Assembly (NCBI RefSeq): GCF_003308995.1
Contig: NZ_QFFJ01000002.1
Span: 1,426,001 to 1,490,000, forward strand
Length of the DNA stretch: 64,000 nucleotides
Reading direction: 5' to 3'
Source: Chitinophaga flava
GTDB taxonomy: Bacteria > Bacteroidota > Bacteroidia > Chitinophagales > Chitinophagaceae
Made by a program: the position numbers and the translations under genes. How positions within the stretch are numbered: the first letter of the stretch is position 1; each line of letters opens with the position of its first letter. The notes below the pieces were generated by a model, which worked only from the letters and a program-made list of their open reading frames with translations, was not told the origin of the DNA and searched no databases. This document shows, one piece after another, positions 51,706 through 61,600 of this stretch.

Positions 51706-53562
51706 ATGATGAAGTATTTTTTATTGCTATGCAGCTTTACCATGCTGATCCTATGCCGAACAGTGACAATGGCACAAAACACTTTTAAGTTTGCCCTGAT
51801 GACAGATATCCACGTGGGCAGTGACAACGCAGCAGAAGACGTACAGCGCAGCGTTGCAGACATCAACCAGAACCCTTCCATCACATTTGTGATTATTTCC
51901 GGAGATATTACCGAATTTGGCGCCGATGAAGAACTGAAGCTGGCCAAAAGCCTGCTCGATAAACTTAAGAAACCCTGGTACATCATCCCGGGTAACCACG
52001 ATACCAAATGGTCAGAAAGCGGAGGTAACACTTTCCGCCGTGTATTTGGCAATGAAACATTTTCGTTTAAACACAGCGGTTACTGGTTCATCGGTACCAA
52101 CTGCGGCCCTAATATGCGCATGGGCCCTGGCCAGGTGCCCAGAGAAAATGTGGTATGGCTGGATAATTTGCTGAAAACAAAAGATACTACTACCCCCATC
52201 ATCTATATCAATCACTATCCGCAGAATGCAGATCTCAACAACTGGTACGAAGCGCTCGATCGCCTGAAACAGCATAATATCCAGCTGATCCTTTGCGGAC
52301 ATGGTCATACCAATAAAGTTTTTGATTTTGAAAATATTCCAGGTGTGATGTGCCGCTCTAACCTGCGGGCCAAAGACAGCATCGGCGGTTACAATATCAT
52401 CACTGTTGCCAACAACCAGGCTACCTTCGAAGAAAGAACGCCTCTGATCGGTAAAAACAGGCAGTGGACTGTACAGCAGCTGAAAAATCATCATGCCCGT
52501 TATGATGCAGCTCCTTTTGAACGTCCGTCTTTTGCCATGAACGATTCTTTCCCCGGCGTAAAAGCCCTGTGGACTTTCCAGGACAACAGCGATATCGGCT
52601 CCGGCATGGCACTGGCCAAAGATCTGGTGATCTCTACCAATACGGCCGGTGAAGTATATGCGTTACAGGTAAACAACGGTAAAAAGAAATGGACTTTCAA
52701 AACCGGCGGCAAAATATATGCTACGCCTGCTGTAGCCGGTAATGATATTGTGGTGGCCTCTTCTGACCATTATGTTTACTGCATACAGGCTTCAAATGGA
52801 AAACAACGCTGGCGCTTTGAAACCGGAAAACCGGTAGTGGCCAGCGCACAGATTACTAACGGTATCGCCTATATAGGCTCTTCCGACGGGCATTTCAGGG
52901 CTATCAATGTAGCCACCGGCAAACTCGTTTGGGAGTTCACGGAAGTGAAAGGTTTTGTAGAAGATAAACCACTGTTTTATCAGGGTAATGTTTACTTCGG
53001 TAGCTGGGGCAACGATTTTTACGCACTGGATGCCGCCACTGGCACACTCAAATGGAAATGGAACAACGGTGCATCCAACCGGATGTATTCACCGGCCGCC
53101 TGTTACCCGGTAGCCGCACATGGTAAGGTGTTTATTGTGGCGCCGGACCGTTATATGACCGCTTTTGACAGTCAGACTGGCAACGTGATCTGGCGCAAAA
53201 CAGTGCCCAGTATCAGAATGCGGGAGTCTATCGGCCTGTCAGCAGATAGCAGCCAGACTTTTATCAAAACCATGGAGGGAAACCTTTACGGTGTATCTGC
53301 CACTGCTGATACTATGCAGGTATTGTGGCAGTCGCCTATTGCAATGGGCTATGAGCTGAATCCTGCAGCGCCGGTAGAACGTGATGGGGTGATCTTTACA
53401 CCTACTCATTCCGGAGTAGTATACGCAGTAAACCGTAACGACTATACGTTGTTGTGGAAACATAAATTATCCAATTGCCTCGTAAATGCTGTGCTGCCAA
53501 TCGGCAACCGCAAAGTGTTGGTAAGCACCATGGACGGCAAACTGGCCTGTATCGGATACTAA
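51706..53562 (+). CDS. Metallophosphoesterase-PQQ-type beta-propeller fusion
   Basis: A 618-residue secreted protein with a signal peptide (1-24). The N-terminal domain (about 27-250) is a calcineurin-like phosphoesterase with the metal motifs DIH, GDITEF, GNHD, NHYP and GHGHT. The C-terminal part (about 295-618) is a beta-propeller of PQQ/PilB-like repeats, with rungs such as VYALQVNNGKKKWTFKTGG, VYCIQASNGKQRWRFETG and FYALDAATGTLKWKWNNG. I infer an enzyme that hydrolyses a phosphoester on a surface or matrix ligand bound by the propeller. Start could be either of two adjacent ATGs. Confidence 0.88.
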   Translation: MMKYFLLLCSFTMLILCRTVTMAQNTFKFALMTDIHVGSDNAAEDVQRSVADINQNPSITFVIISGDITEFGADEELKLAKSLLDKLKKPWYIIPGNHDTKWSESGGNTFRRVFGNETFSFKHSGYWFIGTNCGPNMRMGPGQVPRENVVWLDNLLKTKDTTTPIIYINHYPQNADLNNWYEALDRLKQHNIQLILCGHGHTNKVFDFENIPGVMCRSNLRAKDSIGGYNIITVANNQATFEERTPLIGKNRQWTVQQLKNHHARYDAAPFERPSFAMNDSFPGVKALWTFQDNSDIGSGMALAKDLVISTNTAGEVYALQVNNGKKKWTFKTGGKIYATPAVAGNDIVVASSDHYVYCIQASNGKQRWRFETGKPVVASAQITNGIAYIGSSDGHFRAINVATGKLVWEFTEVKGFVEDKPLFYQGNVYFGSWGNDFYALDAATGTLKWKWNNGASNRMYSPAACYPVAAHGKVFIVAPDRYMTAFDSQTGNVIWRKTVPSIRMRESIGLSADSSQTFIKTMEGNLYGVSATADTMQVLWQSPIAMGYELNPAAPVERDGVIFTPTHSGVVYAVNRNDYTLLWKHKLSNCLVNAVLPIGNRKVLVSTMDGKLACIGY

Positions 53563-53574
53563 AATATGTTTCAT

Positions 53575-53622
53575 AAAAAAAGCAAAGCGGAAGTGTCTGA
53601 ACACTTCCGCTTTGCTTTTTTT
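53575..53622. terminator. Bidirectional terminator between convergent genes
   Basis: A 22-bp perfect stem (AAAAAAAGCAAAGC outer part, GGAAGTGT inner part) with a CTGA loop separates the phosphoesterase gene from the LRR gene. A and T runs allow termination on both strands. Confidence 0.95.
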
Positions 53623-53626
53623 ATAG

Positions 53627-56107
53627 TTAGAAATATTTGTCTCCGATGCGCCCGCTGGGGATAGGATTATTATGCAGCTTCCAATACAGCCTTTGATGTC
53701 TGGTTGCGCCAAACTTATGAAAGTCGGGGTGGATGGTGCTGATTTGATTGCTGCTTACATCGCAGTTGCCTACTATTACATGGGCAAAGTGAGCAGGTAG
53801 TTCTGTCAGAAGGTTGTTTTGCAGCCAGAAATGAGATAACCGGGTACCTGGCTCCAGTTCAGGGATTTCGGTGATCTGATTGTGCTGGGCATAAAAGCTA
53901 TCTGGTTTTGATGCAAAGAGAGAAGGGTGCAATACCGTCAGCTGGTTGTAGGAGATGTCAAAATCACGCACTACCATTTTGAAGCTGGTAAAAGACAATT
54001 CCTTTAACTTATTGCGTGACAGATTAAATTCCTGCCAGTCTACCCGCCGGTTGCTGGTGAAAGCAGCCAGTTTATGCGTATCTACCTCCTGTATCTGGTT
54101 GGAACGCAACAGAAGGGCCTTCAGTTGGTATCGGCCAAGGAAATAGGGGAATTCACTGATCTGGTTATTACTGAAGTCGAGGTAGCTGAGATGATTCAGC
54201 CGGGCGAGTTCTTCAGGAACTGCACTCAGTTTGTTTTGTTTTAATTCCAGCCTTGTCAGCTGAGGCATGTCGAAAACAGCCAGGGGCACTTCTTTCAGCT
54301 GATTGTTATTCAGCATCAGTGTGGTCAGCCCTTTCAGGGAGCCCAGCCAGCTCCAGTTTTTTATTTTGAGTCCGGTGGCATCCAGATATTGTAGCGCATG
54401 CATGGATTGCAGGGAACTATCTGCAGCCAATGTGTTGTGGGCTATCTCCAGGGTTTGCAGCTGCGTAAGTCCGCTGATGGATGCCGGTATTTCGATATGA
54501 CATCCGTTTAGCCGCAGATGTTTGAGGTTGGGCATCTCTTTAAAGATCGGAATAGCGGCTTCCAGGTTAAAGCCTTCACAGTTTTCGAAATCCCAGTCGG
54601 TGATCTGTGTGAAATAAACAATTTCCGGCGGTAAGGTAATATTGGCGATGCCTTTCATGCTGAAGGAATGGCTTATCATTTTGGCCATATTGTTGTTGGC
54701 ACCACCAATCACCTGGTACATAAGCCGGAACATCACTTCGTCCACTTCTTTATTGGTCAGTGTATTGCGGAGTTTCCACTCTGTATTGCCGCCTACACGT
54801 AAAGACGGCCGGAGATTTTTTATATGTTGCCTGAAGCCCTGGGAACCGAATTTATCGTAAAGCTTTTCCGCTTTTTTCGCGATTGTTTTATCAGGATGCG
54901 CCAGCATTACTACTGCCAGCAAGGTTTGTATGGTTTTGTTGGCGCCACCGGTTTCAATAATTTGAAATGCCAGGTTGTAGTTGTCTGCGTCATTGGAAGT
55001 AAACAACCGGAGTAATTGTGTATTGGCCTCCTCATTGTCGTCCTGTAACAACCAGTGGTCGTCTTGTTGGATCAGTATTTCGTTCAGCTGGTCTACGGTG
55101 ATCACCTGGCAACCGGCATCGAGTAAGGGTAACACTTCTTCCGCGACGGTTTTGGTACCTACAACAACAATCGTGTTGGTGTCCGCTGATTTGTTGTTGA
55201 CAGTGATGCCATACTTCGACAGCTTTTCCTGTATGGACTTCTGGCTTTCTCCTTTAGGCTTATCCAGCAGGCGGAGAACTGGTTGCTGTTGTTGCGCGAT
55301 AGCACTGGCCAGCCGGTTGTCCAACAACCTGTTGATTGCCTGGATATTCTGTAAATGCAGTCCGAACAATAGTTGCAGCTGCTCTGCTGTATAATTTTTA
55401 CCAGCTGTTAATTGACGGAATTCCGGCAGTGTTTTTTCGTAGGCCCTGACGATTTTTACCTTTTGGGTAACGGCCACGCATATGGGTAATTTGAGGTGCT
55501 GGCTTCCATAGATGCCAAAGTAACCAAGATCGAGTACATTCAGTTTGTCCAGGAGTGGCATATGCTCAGGGGTGAGCAGCTCCAGTATATCTTTTTCACG
55601 AAGGGCCAGGACCAGGGTCAGCTGTGCAGATTGAGGATGTGTAGCTATCAGTGTCATGATATCCGCCACTTTTCCTGCATTTTTTTTATCGTTGCCGAGA
55701 TTGAGATAGGTTAAATGGGACAGCAGGCGGAGGTTCTCCGGGAAGTCATTGCCTCTCCAATAATCGAGCTTCAAGTGGTTTAGCTGCGGGAGTGTAGCGA
55801 GCTTCAAAGCTTCCTTGTTGATATCCATATTGCCGATGCTGAGCGTGATCCTTTGCAGATTTTTTAGCAGCCCTATGTTTTCAGGTAAAGTTTTGATTTT
55901 ACAATCAGACAGCCAGCAGTTGTGCAGCACCCTCAGGGTGCTGAAGGAGGATGGAAGTGTGGTGAGATTTTTGACACGTATCCGGAGAGATGTGATGGAT
56001 GGATATTGCAGGAAAAAATCATCCGGCAGGCTGTCGATCTCTCCCTGAAAGTCGCTAATCTCCAGTGAATCGCTATGAAGTTGGATATATTTATTCAGAT
56101 CATTCAT
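53627..56107 (-). CDS. Bipartite leucine-rich-repeat protein
   Basis: An 826-residue cytoplasmic protein without a signal peptide. Residues about 1-215 and 500-826 are leucine-rich repeats of the 22-24-residue bacterial type, with LxxLxLxxN/C cores such as LKGLTTLMLNNNQLKEVP, LNHLSYLDFSNNQISEFP and FNLSRNKLKEL. Between them (about 230-500) is a mixed alpha/beta part: KYGITVNNKS ... TNTIVVVGTK ... VITVDQLNEIL looks BRCT-like, and a helical section (LLAVVMLAHPDKTIAKKAEKLYDKFG, cited as LLAVVMLAHPDKTI) looks HEAT-like. It is the last gene of the VWA-MoxR-LRR operon and is probably its recognition or adaptor module. Confidence 0.85.
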   Translation of the reverse strand: MNDLNKYIQLHSDSLEISDFQGEIDSLPDDFFLQYPSITSLRIRVKNLTTLPSSFSTLRVLHNCWLSDCKIKTLPENIGLLKNLQRITLSIGNMDINKEALKLATLPQLNHLKLDYWRGNDFPENLRLLSHLTYLNLGNDKKNAGKVADIMTLIATHPQSAQLTLVLALREKDILELLTPEHMPLLDKLNVLDLGYFGIYGSQHLKLPICVAVTQKVKIVRAYEKTLPEFRQLTAGKNYTAEQLQLLFGLHLQNIQAINRLLDNRLASAIAQQQQPVLRLLDKPKGESQKSIQEKLSKYGITVNNKSADTNTIVVVGTKTVAEEVLPLLDAGCQVITVDQLNEILIQQDDHWLLQDDNEEANTQLLRLFTSNDADNYNLAFQIIETGGANKTIQTLLAVVMLAHPDKTIAKKAEKLYDKFGSQGFRQHIKNLRPSLRVGGNTEWKLRNTLTNKEVDEVMFRLMYQVIGGANNNMAKMISHSFSMKGIANITLPPEIVYFTQITDWDFENCEGFNLEAAIPIFKEMPNLKHLRLNGCHIEIPASISGLTQLQTLEIAHNTLAADSSLQSMHALQYLDATGLKIKNWSWLGSLKGLTTLMLNNNQLKEVPLAVFDMPQLTRLELKQNKLSAVPEELARLNHLSYLDFSNNQISEFPYFLGRYQLKALLLRSNQIQEVDTHKLAAFTSNRRVDWQEFNLSRNKLKELSFTSFKMVVRDFDISYNQLTVLHPSLFASKPDSFYAQHNQITEIPELEPGTRLSHFWLQNNLLTELPAHFAHVIVGNCDVSSNQISTIHPDFHKFGATRHQRLYWKLHNNPIPSGRIGDKYF

Positions 56108-56111
56108 GAGG

Positions 56112-57245
56112 TTACATTTTTGCGAGTAGGAGTTTGGCCACTTCTGGAATACTGTATAATTTTTTCAGGCTCTTATTGGGAGCATTCACCAGTTCCTGTG
56201 CCATTGCCAGCCGCAGATCATTAGGTATAAATGCCAGCAGGATAAATGCTTTCAGATTACCGAACTCTTTTTCTGTCAAATCTTCTTTGATGTTGAGCAG
56301 ATGGTTGGTAAGCCTGGTCATCATTACAGAAAGGATGTCCATCCGCTTTGTCTGACCATCTACCAGCGCTTTTATCTGTGCTTCCATGATCTGGAATTTA
56401 GGCGCACCGAGTACTTCCTGCGGGGAGATGATTTTGTTCATGTCCATGTTCACGAAGGTGATAAACGCAGTAGTGGTGGCTTCGTCGAGGCAGCCATCAC
56501 CGAGCATCTTCACCAGGTCCAGTTCTGCCTGCAGGTCTGGAATGGTTTCGAGTGACTGGAAAAACTGTACCAGGGAACGTGGTGTGGTTCTGGCTCCGGT
56601 GATGACTTCCGGATAGGTGAGGATGAAGTCGATACCACGGGGATCGATACCGGCTGTTTCGGCCCAACGAGCCCATGTTTTGACATCAAACTCCATGGTC
56701 ATGTGCATCATGCGGGTGAGCATGGCATCATCCATCGTTGATACGGAATAGTCGCCACCATCGGGGTTGGCGGTAAGTATGATCATCCATCCCGGAGGGA
56801 AGCGCCAGCTGACCAGTTCATAGTTTTGCAGTAGCTGCATGATACCTCTCAGGATACGGTCATCGGCACGGTTTACGTCATCTATCAGGAAGATGCCGGG
56901 GCCTGGTTGTTTGGGTACCCAGTCGGGTGCAATAAACTGAGTGGCTGAATTGTCTCCCTGGTGTGATATTTTGGGCATCCCCAGCAAATCGCCCATCTCT
57001 TCAAATTGTGCAGGGGCTATATAAACAAACTGGTAACCTTTGTTTAGTGCAAAATCGCGCACCATTTCCGTTTTACCGATACCGTGCATGCCCCAGATAC
57101 AAACGGGGGTGGGTCTGCGTTTGCCGGCATGTTCGGGGTTGTCGAAATGCTGATGGGTCACATGTTCCAGCAGTTTTTCAACCTGGCTGGCATTTACTTT
57201 TGATCCGTAGGTGATGTAGTTGAATTGCGGTGTTTTCGTTGACAT
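56112..57245 (-). CDS. MoxR-type AAA+ ATPase
   Basis: A 377-residue AAA+ protein. Walker A is GMHGIGKT (52-59), Walker B is FLIDDVNRA (119-127), and sensor 1 and arginine residues follow (MIILTANPD, then TMDDAMLTRMMHM). MoxR ATPases work with a VWA partner as a chaperone pair that remodels or activates a target. Here the VWA gene is directly upstream (20 bases) and the LRR gene 4 bases downstream. No inserted domain is visible. Cytoplasmic. Confidence 0.92.
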   Translation of the reverse strand: MSTKTPQFNYITYGSKVNASQVEKLLEHVTHQHFDNPEHAGKRRPTPVCIWGMHGIGKTEMVRDFALNKGYQFVYIAPAQFEEMGDLLGMPKISHQGDNSATQFIAPDWVPKQPGPGIFLIDDVNRADDRILRGIMQLLQNYELVSWRFPPGWMIILTANPDGGDYSVSTMDDAMLTRMMHMTMEFDVKTWARWAETAGIDPRGIDFILTYPEVITGARTTPRSLVQFFQSLETIPDLQAELDLVKMLGDGCLDEATTTAFITFVNMDMNKIISPQEVLGAPKFQIMEAQIKALVDGQTKRMDILSVMMTRLTNHLLNIKEDLTEKEFGNLKAFILLAFIPNDLRLAMAQELVNAPNKSLKKLYSIPEVAKLLLAKM

Positions 57246-57265
57246 ACTTTTTCTCGAATAATTAT

Positions 57266-58513
57266 TTAGGAAGCTATCAGTCTGGCTTTTCTGCCAGGCA
57301 GTTGGCGGAATGTGTCTGAATCAGGAGTGATGCCATCGCTGGAGATTACCCATAGCAGCGGAAAGCGGGGGATTACCTCCGGTAGTGGTGCAACACCATC
57401 GGTAAAGTAAATCAGCCCATCAGGCCGGAATATTTCATTACCGTATTGAATAGGCGGATTGAAGTCGGTGCCACCACGTCCTTTCACAAAATCGGGTGGT
57501 ATGCCTTTATAGGTATACACCTGCTGTACTGCTGCATCGCATTCCAGCACCATGATCTCTGCACCCTGGCGCCAGATATGATGTATCTCGTTAAAAAAAA
57601 GACCCAGCTCTTTCATGTCGATACTTCCGGAAGTATCAACTGCCACCAGGAGTTTTTTCTGTTTTCTGATTTTGATGCCCGGGTTGGTGCCATAGCGTCT
57701 GGACGGGCGTTTGAGCGTGTTGCGTACTTTTGTTTTGCTGCTGCTCTCTGAAAAGAGCCGTATCACCCTGCGCCAATCTACCAGCGGTTTATTTTTTATC
57801 AGAATAGACTCCAGATAACTTCTGAAAGCGGAAGGCAGGCTGCCGTAGCCTTTTGCGCTGGTTTTTGCGCGGGCAATACGGATAAGATTATCTATTTCCA
57901 CATCTGTGAGATCTTTCAGCAGTTTGTTACGGTCGTAAATCTCTTTCCATTTTTTATGTCGCTCCATGCCATGCGAGTTTTCTGTAATGGAGCAGAGGGT
58001 GCGGGCACATTCACAGTCCTTGTATTGATCCGGGTTGTCGCGCAGATGTAGCAGTTTCTCGTAGTAGTATTGCCATGTCTGACCAGCAATCATGTTTAGT
58101 TCAGGGAATTTTTCCATGAAGACAGATTCTGTGGGCAGCAATGCAGGGTCTATGTACTGGTTCACGACAATATCCATGGCGATGTTGACCAGCAGGCGGT
58201 CGGCCTGCGGTTCATTGACCAGTGTATGTTTAAATACGATATGTAATACTTCATGTTTTACTACGCCATAACGGTGACGCTTATCTGTAAAAAACTGGTC
58301 CCAGAATACAGGATTGATGTACAGGGTATGTCCTCTTTCACGAAGCCCTACAGCCATTGTTTGTACTTCTGCATCGGGGCTGGTGACTTCTTTGTTGATA
58401 GCAGCAAAAAAGTGGGAGTAAAAAGGTTCCTGCATCAGTAGTGCTATGCTGGTACGGGTGACTTCTTCCAGTATTCTTCGGTGGTCTATCGGGTTACCGG
58501 GTTGAACTTGCAT
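57266..58513 (-). CDS. HExxH metallopeptidase-like/VWA protein (DUF2201 type)
   Basis: A 415-residue cytoplasmic protein. The N-terminal half has a zinc-binding HEVLH at 87-91 (VKHEVLHIVFKH), as in the putative metallopeptidase domain of DUF2201. The C-terminal VWA-like domain has all MIDAS elements: DTSGS (293-297), T349-D350 in GGTDF and D372 in YFTDG. It is the usual partner of MoxR ATPases, and the intact HExxH suggests a protease activated by the ATPase. Start is the first ATG. It is the first gene of the operon and divergent from the helicase gene. Confidence 0.9.
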   Translation of the reverse strand: MQVQPGNPIDHRRILEEVTRTSIALLMQEPFYSHFFAAINKEVTSPDAEVQTMAVGLRERGHTLYINPVFWDQFFTDKRHRYGVVKHEVLHIVFKHTLVNEPQADRLLVNIAMDIVVNQYIDPALLPTESVFMEKFPELNMIAGQTWQYYYEKLLHLRDNPDQYKDCECARTLCSITENSHGMERHKKWKEIYDRNKLLKDLTDVEIDNLIRIARAKTSAKGYGSLPSAFRSYLESILIKNKPLVDWRRVIRLFSESSSKTKVRNTLKRPSRRYGTNPGIKIRKQKKLLVAVDTSGSIDMKELGLFFNEIHHIWRQGAEIMVLECDAAVQQVYTYKGIPPDFVKGRGGTDFNPPIQYGNEIFRPDGLIYFTDGVAPLPEVIPRFPLLWVISSDGITPDSDTFRQLPGRKARLIAS

Positions 58514-58595
58514 CTCGTAATGCTTTGTTGATAATGCACCAAAGTATTAAAAAATATTCGATTTATTGACAGGGAGATGGTGAAAGAATGATTTC

Positions 58596-58627
58596 ATAAC
58601 ATGTTATCTGATATCAAATAAGATAAC
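58596..58627. promoter_or_regulatory. Palindromes in the divergent VWA/helicase control region
   Basis: ATAACATGTTAT (58596-58607) is a perfect 12-bp palindrome. It overlaps GTTATCT-N11-AGATAAC (58603-58609 and 58621-58627). The region lies between the divergent starts and is a candidate shared operator. Confidence 0.5.
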
Positions 58628-58663
58628 CATCAAATATTTACTGTTATGCACCGTTAATAGGAG

Positions 58664-58671
58664 TATATTTG
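58664..58671 (+). promoter_or_regulatory. -7 element of the helicase gene
   Basis: TATATTTG matches TAnnTTTG, but no TTTG lies at the proper upstream distance. Start near 58677 would make the TTG at 58669 unavailable and supports the ATG at 58699. Confidence 0.45.
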
Positions 58672-58698
58672 CAACGTTTTTATTTCTCTAGCGCTATT

Positions 58699-61600
58699 AT
58701 GATTGCATCCATATTAACCAGACTGGAGTCTTCCCGAAAAGAGCTGCTGGATCTGGGTCTGAAAAATCCCCTGTTAAATTACAAATTGCCGGCCAGCAAA
58801 GGGTTACACATTGTTGATGAATCATCGGCAGCTGTTTATGAGCTGTTGGTGAAAGAAAACAGAACACTGACTTTCCTGGACCGTCCGGATAAAAAGACAA
58901 CACAACAGGAAGTAGTATACCAGGAAGAACAGCCAGCATCTGCTGCTAAAGACGCGGTTCATGATACCCGGTTACAGACCAGCGAATCGCAGGCTAATCT
59001 CCACACCCGTTTGCTCAATACTTATTATGCAGCGAGGATCAGCATTGAAGAACAGGGTTTCAATATCCTGTATCTGTCTCTTGGCATGTTGCACTGGTAT
59101 GAAGCAGATAGCAGCGGAGAAGCGCGTCAGGCACCGCTGTTGCTGATACCGGTACAGCTGGACCGTTCGGATGTCCGTGAGCGTTTCCGCTTAAAATATA
59201 CTTTGGAAGAAGTGGAAGCCAACATATCGCTGGAAGCGAAGATGAGGGCGGATTTTAATATTGGGATACCAGGACTGCCGGAAACAGAAGACTTTGATGT
59301 CAACGAATATTTTACTGCCGTATCTGCGGCCATAGAAGGCATGTCTGGCTGGAAGGTGGAACCCGACGCGATTGAACTGGGATTTTTCTCCTTCGGCAAA
59401 TTCATGATCTATAACGATCTGGATGCAGGCAACTGGCCATCAGACAATGGTCCGCTGACGAATCCGGTGATCAATAGTCTTTTTGGTGGCGGCTTTTTAG
59501 ATAATCAGCCGGGCGTGCCGGAAGATACTTTTATCGATGATGTGCCCCGTGCAGATGAACTATACCAGGTAGTAGATGCAGACAGCTCACAGATACTGGC
59601 CATGCTGGCTGTACAGGAAGGCAGGCATCTGGTGATACAAGGTCCTCCCGGCACCGGTAAATCACAAACGATCACCAATATCATTGCAGATGCTGTAGGC
59701 AGAGGCAAAAAGGTATTGTTTGTAGCGGAGAAGATGGCTGCACTCGAAGTTGTAAAGCGTCGGCTGGACAATATACAATTGGGAGAAGCCTGTCTGGAGC
59801 TGCACAGCCATAAAGCCAACAAAAAGGAGCTGCATCAGGAACTCCGCCGTGTGCTGGAGCTGGGACGTCCTTCTGTGCATAAACTTCGGGAAGAAGTGAT
59901 GCTGCTCAATACGCATCGTCAGGAACTGAATGAGTATTGCCAGTCGGTGAATGAACCGATCGGGCAGAGTGGTCTTACCGTTCACCAGATAACAGGCTAT
60001 CTGTTACGGATAAACGAAGAAACAGCCGGTAAGCAGTTGCCAGCTATCAACCCACCGGATATGGCCTCCTGGGATGCTGCAGCTATGAATAAAGCTACCG
60101 CAATGGCTCTGCGAATACAGGCCTGCCTGCGGGAAGCCGGTATGCCTTCACAACTGGCATTCCGTGGTAGCCGATTGACTGTGCTGTTACCTCATCAGCA
60201 GGATGCCCTGCAAAGACAGCTGCAGGGTACTACCACAGCCTTGCAAACGCTGCAGCAGCTACTTGCTGCCATCGCCGGCAGTCTGGGAATGACGCCGCCG
60301 GCAGATATGAAATCAGCTGCACAACTGGTAAACATCTGCGACCTGCTCTCCCGTAAGCCCGATCTCAACGGACTGAATACCGCCAGTCAGTCCTGGCTAA
60401 TCCGGCAGCAGGATGTCGCTGCCTGGCTGGAAGCCGGCCGCCGGCATACCGCTATTCACGCTGCCTATCAGGATACCCTGATCCCTGAAGCCTTCACACA
60501 GGACCTGATGGAAGTCCGTCAGAATCTATTGGCACATGGCGGCAAATGGTATAAGTTCCTCATAGGCGCTTACAACCGCAGCAACAAACAACTGGCAGCC
60601 CTGTGTAAAGGCCCTCTGCCAAAAGATAATACCACCAAACTGCAATATGTGGACAGCATCATGGAATATCGCCGTCATGATGCGCTGATACAGGAACATG
60701 CGGCCCTGGGCCGTGAACTGTTCGGTATCCGCTGGCAGAAACATCAAACCGACTGGGACGCACTGGATACTGCAGCTGCCTATGTAACGGACATGCATAA
60801 ACGTATTGCTGCCGGTACCTGTCCTATGCAGATACTGAACTGCCTGCATCAGCAGGTAGACCCTGCTACTGTTGCCACAGACAGGGACCGTCTGCAACAA
60901 CAGCTGAACAGCACGGCCTCCCTGCAGGCCGGCGTATTACAACAGCTGGATATGCCGGGTTATCAATGGCCGGAATCCTTTGCAGCCACAGCTGAACAGC
61001 TGGTCAGCTGGAAAGACCGTCTGCCTGAAATACACCATAACATCGCCTGGAACAATATAACGGAAACGGCTACACAGGAAAATCTCTCCTGCCTTATCAG
61101 CCCATCAATGGAGTGGCCAGAAGCAGCACGCCTGCTGAAGACCGTTCTGCAAAAAACCTGGTACGAATACCTGCTGGAGGCAGCGGTGAAAGCACAGCCA
61201 GCGCTTCGGCGCTTTGACCGCGCTGGTCATGAAGAACTGGTACAGCAGTTCCGCCGCCTGGACACCACGAACCTGCGATACAACCGTGCCCGCGCCGCTC
61301 TCAGCCACTGGGAGCAGATGCCCCGCATCGATGCCGGCGGACAGGTAAATATCATCCGCACTGAGTTCAACAAAAAAGCAAGGCATATGCCGGTGCGCAA
61401 ACTCATGAAGGAAGCTGGACTGGCCATACAGGCTATCAAACCGGTGTTTATGATGAGTCCTTTGTCTATCGCTAATTTCCTGCCGCCGGGTTCACTGGAG
61501 TTTGATCTGGTGATTTTTGATGAAGCCAGCCAGGTAAGGCCGGTGGAAGCCCTGGGCGCCATTCTGCGAGGCAAACAGCTGGTAGTGGTGGGAGATACCA

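Noticed and set aside
53627..58513. Calling the operon a named VMAP-type system
   Set aside because: A MoxR-VWA pair is visible, but the additional proteins that define published vWA-MoxR-associated systems are not recognisable, so I did not apply the name.
58669..58698. TTG start giving a 1557-residue helicase
   Set aside because: It overlaps the -7 element and adds residues upstream of the conserved DUF4011 N-terminus.
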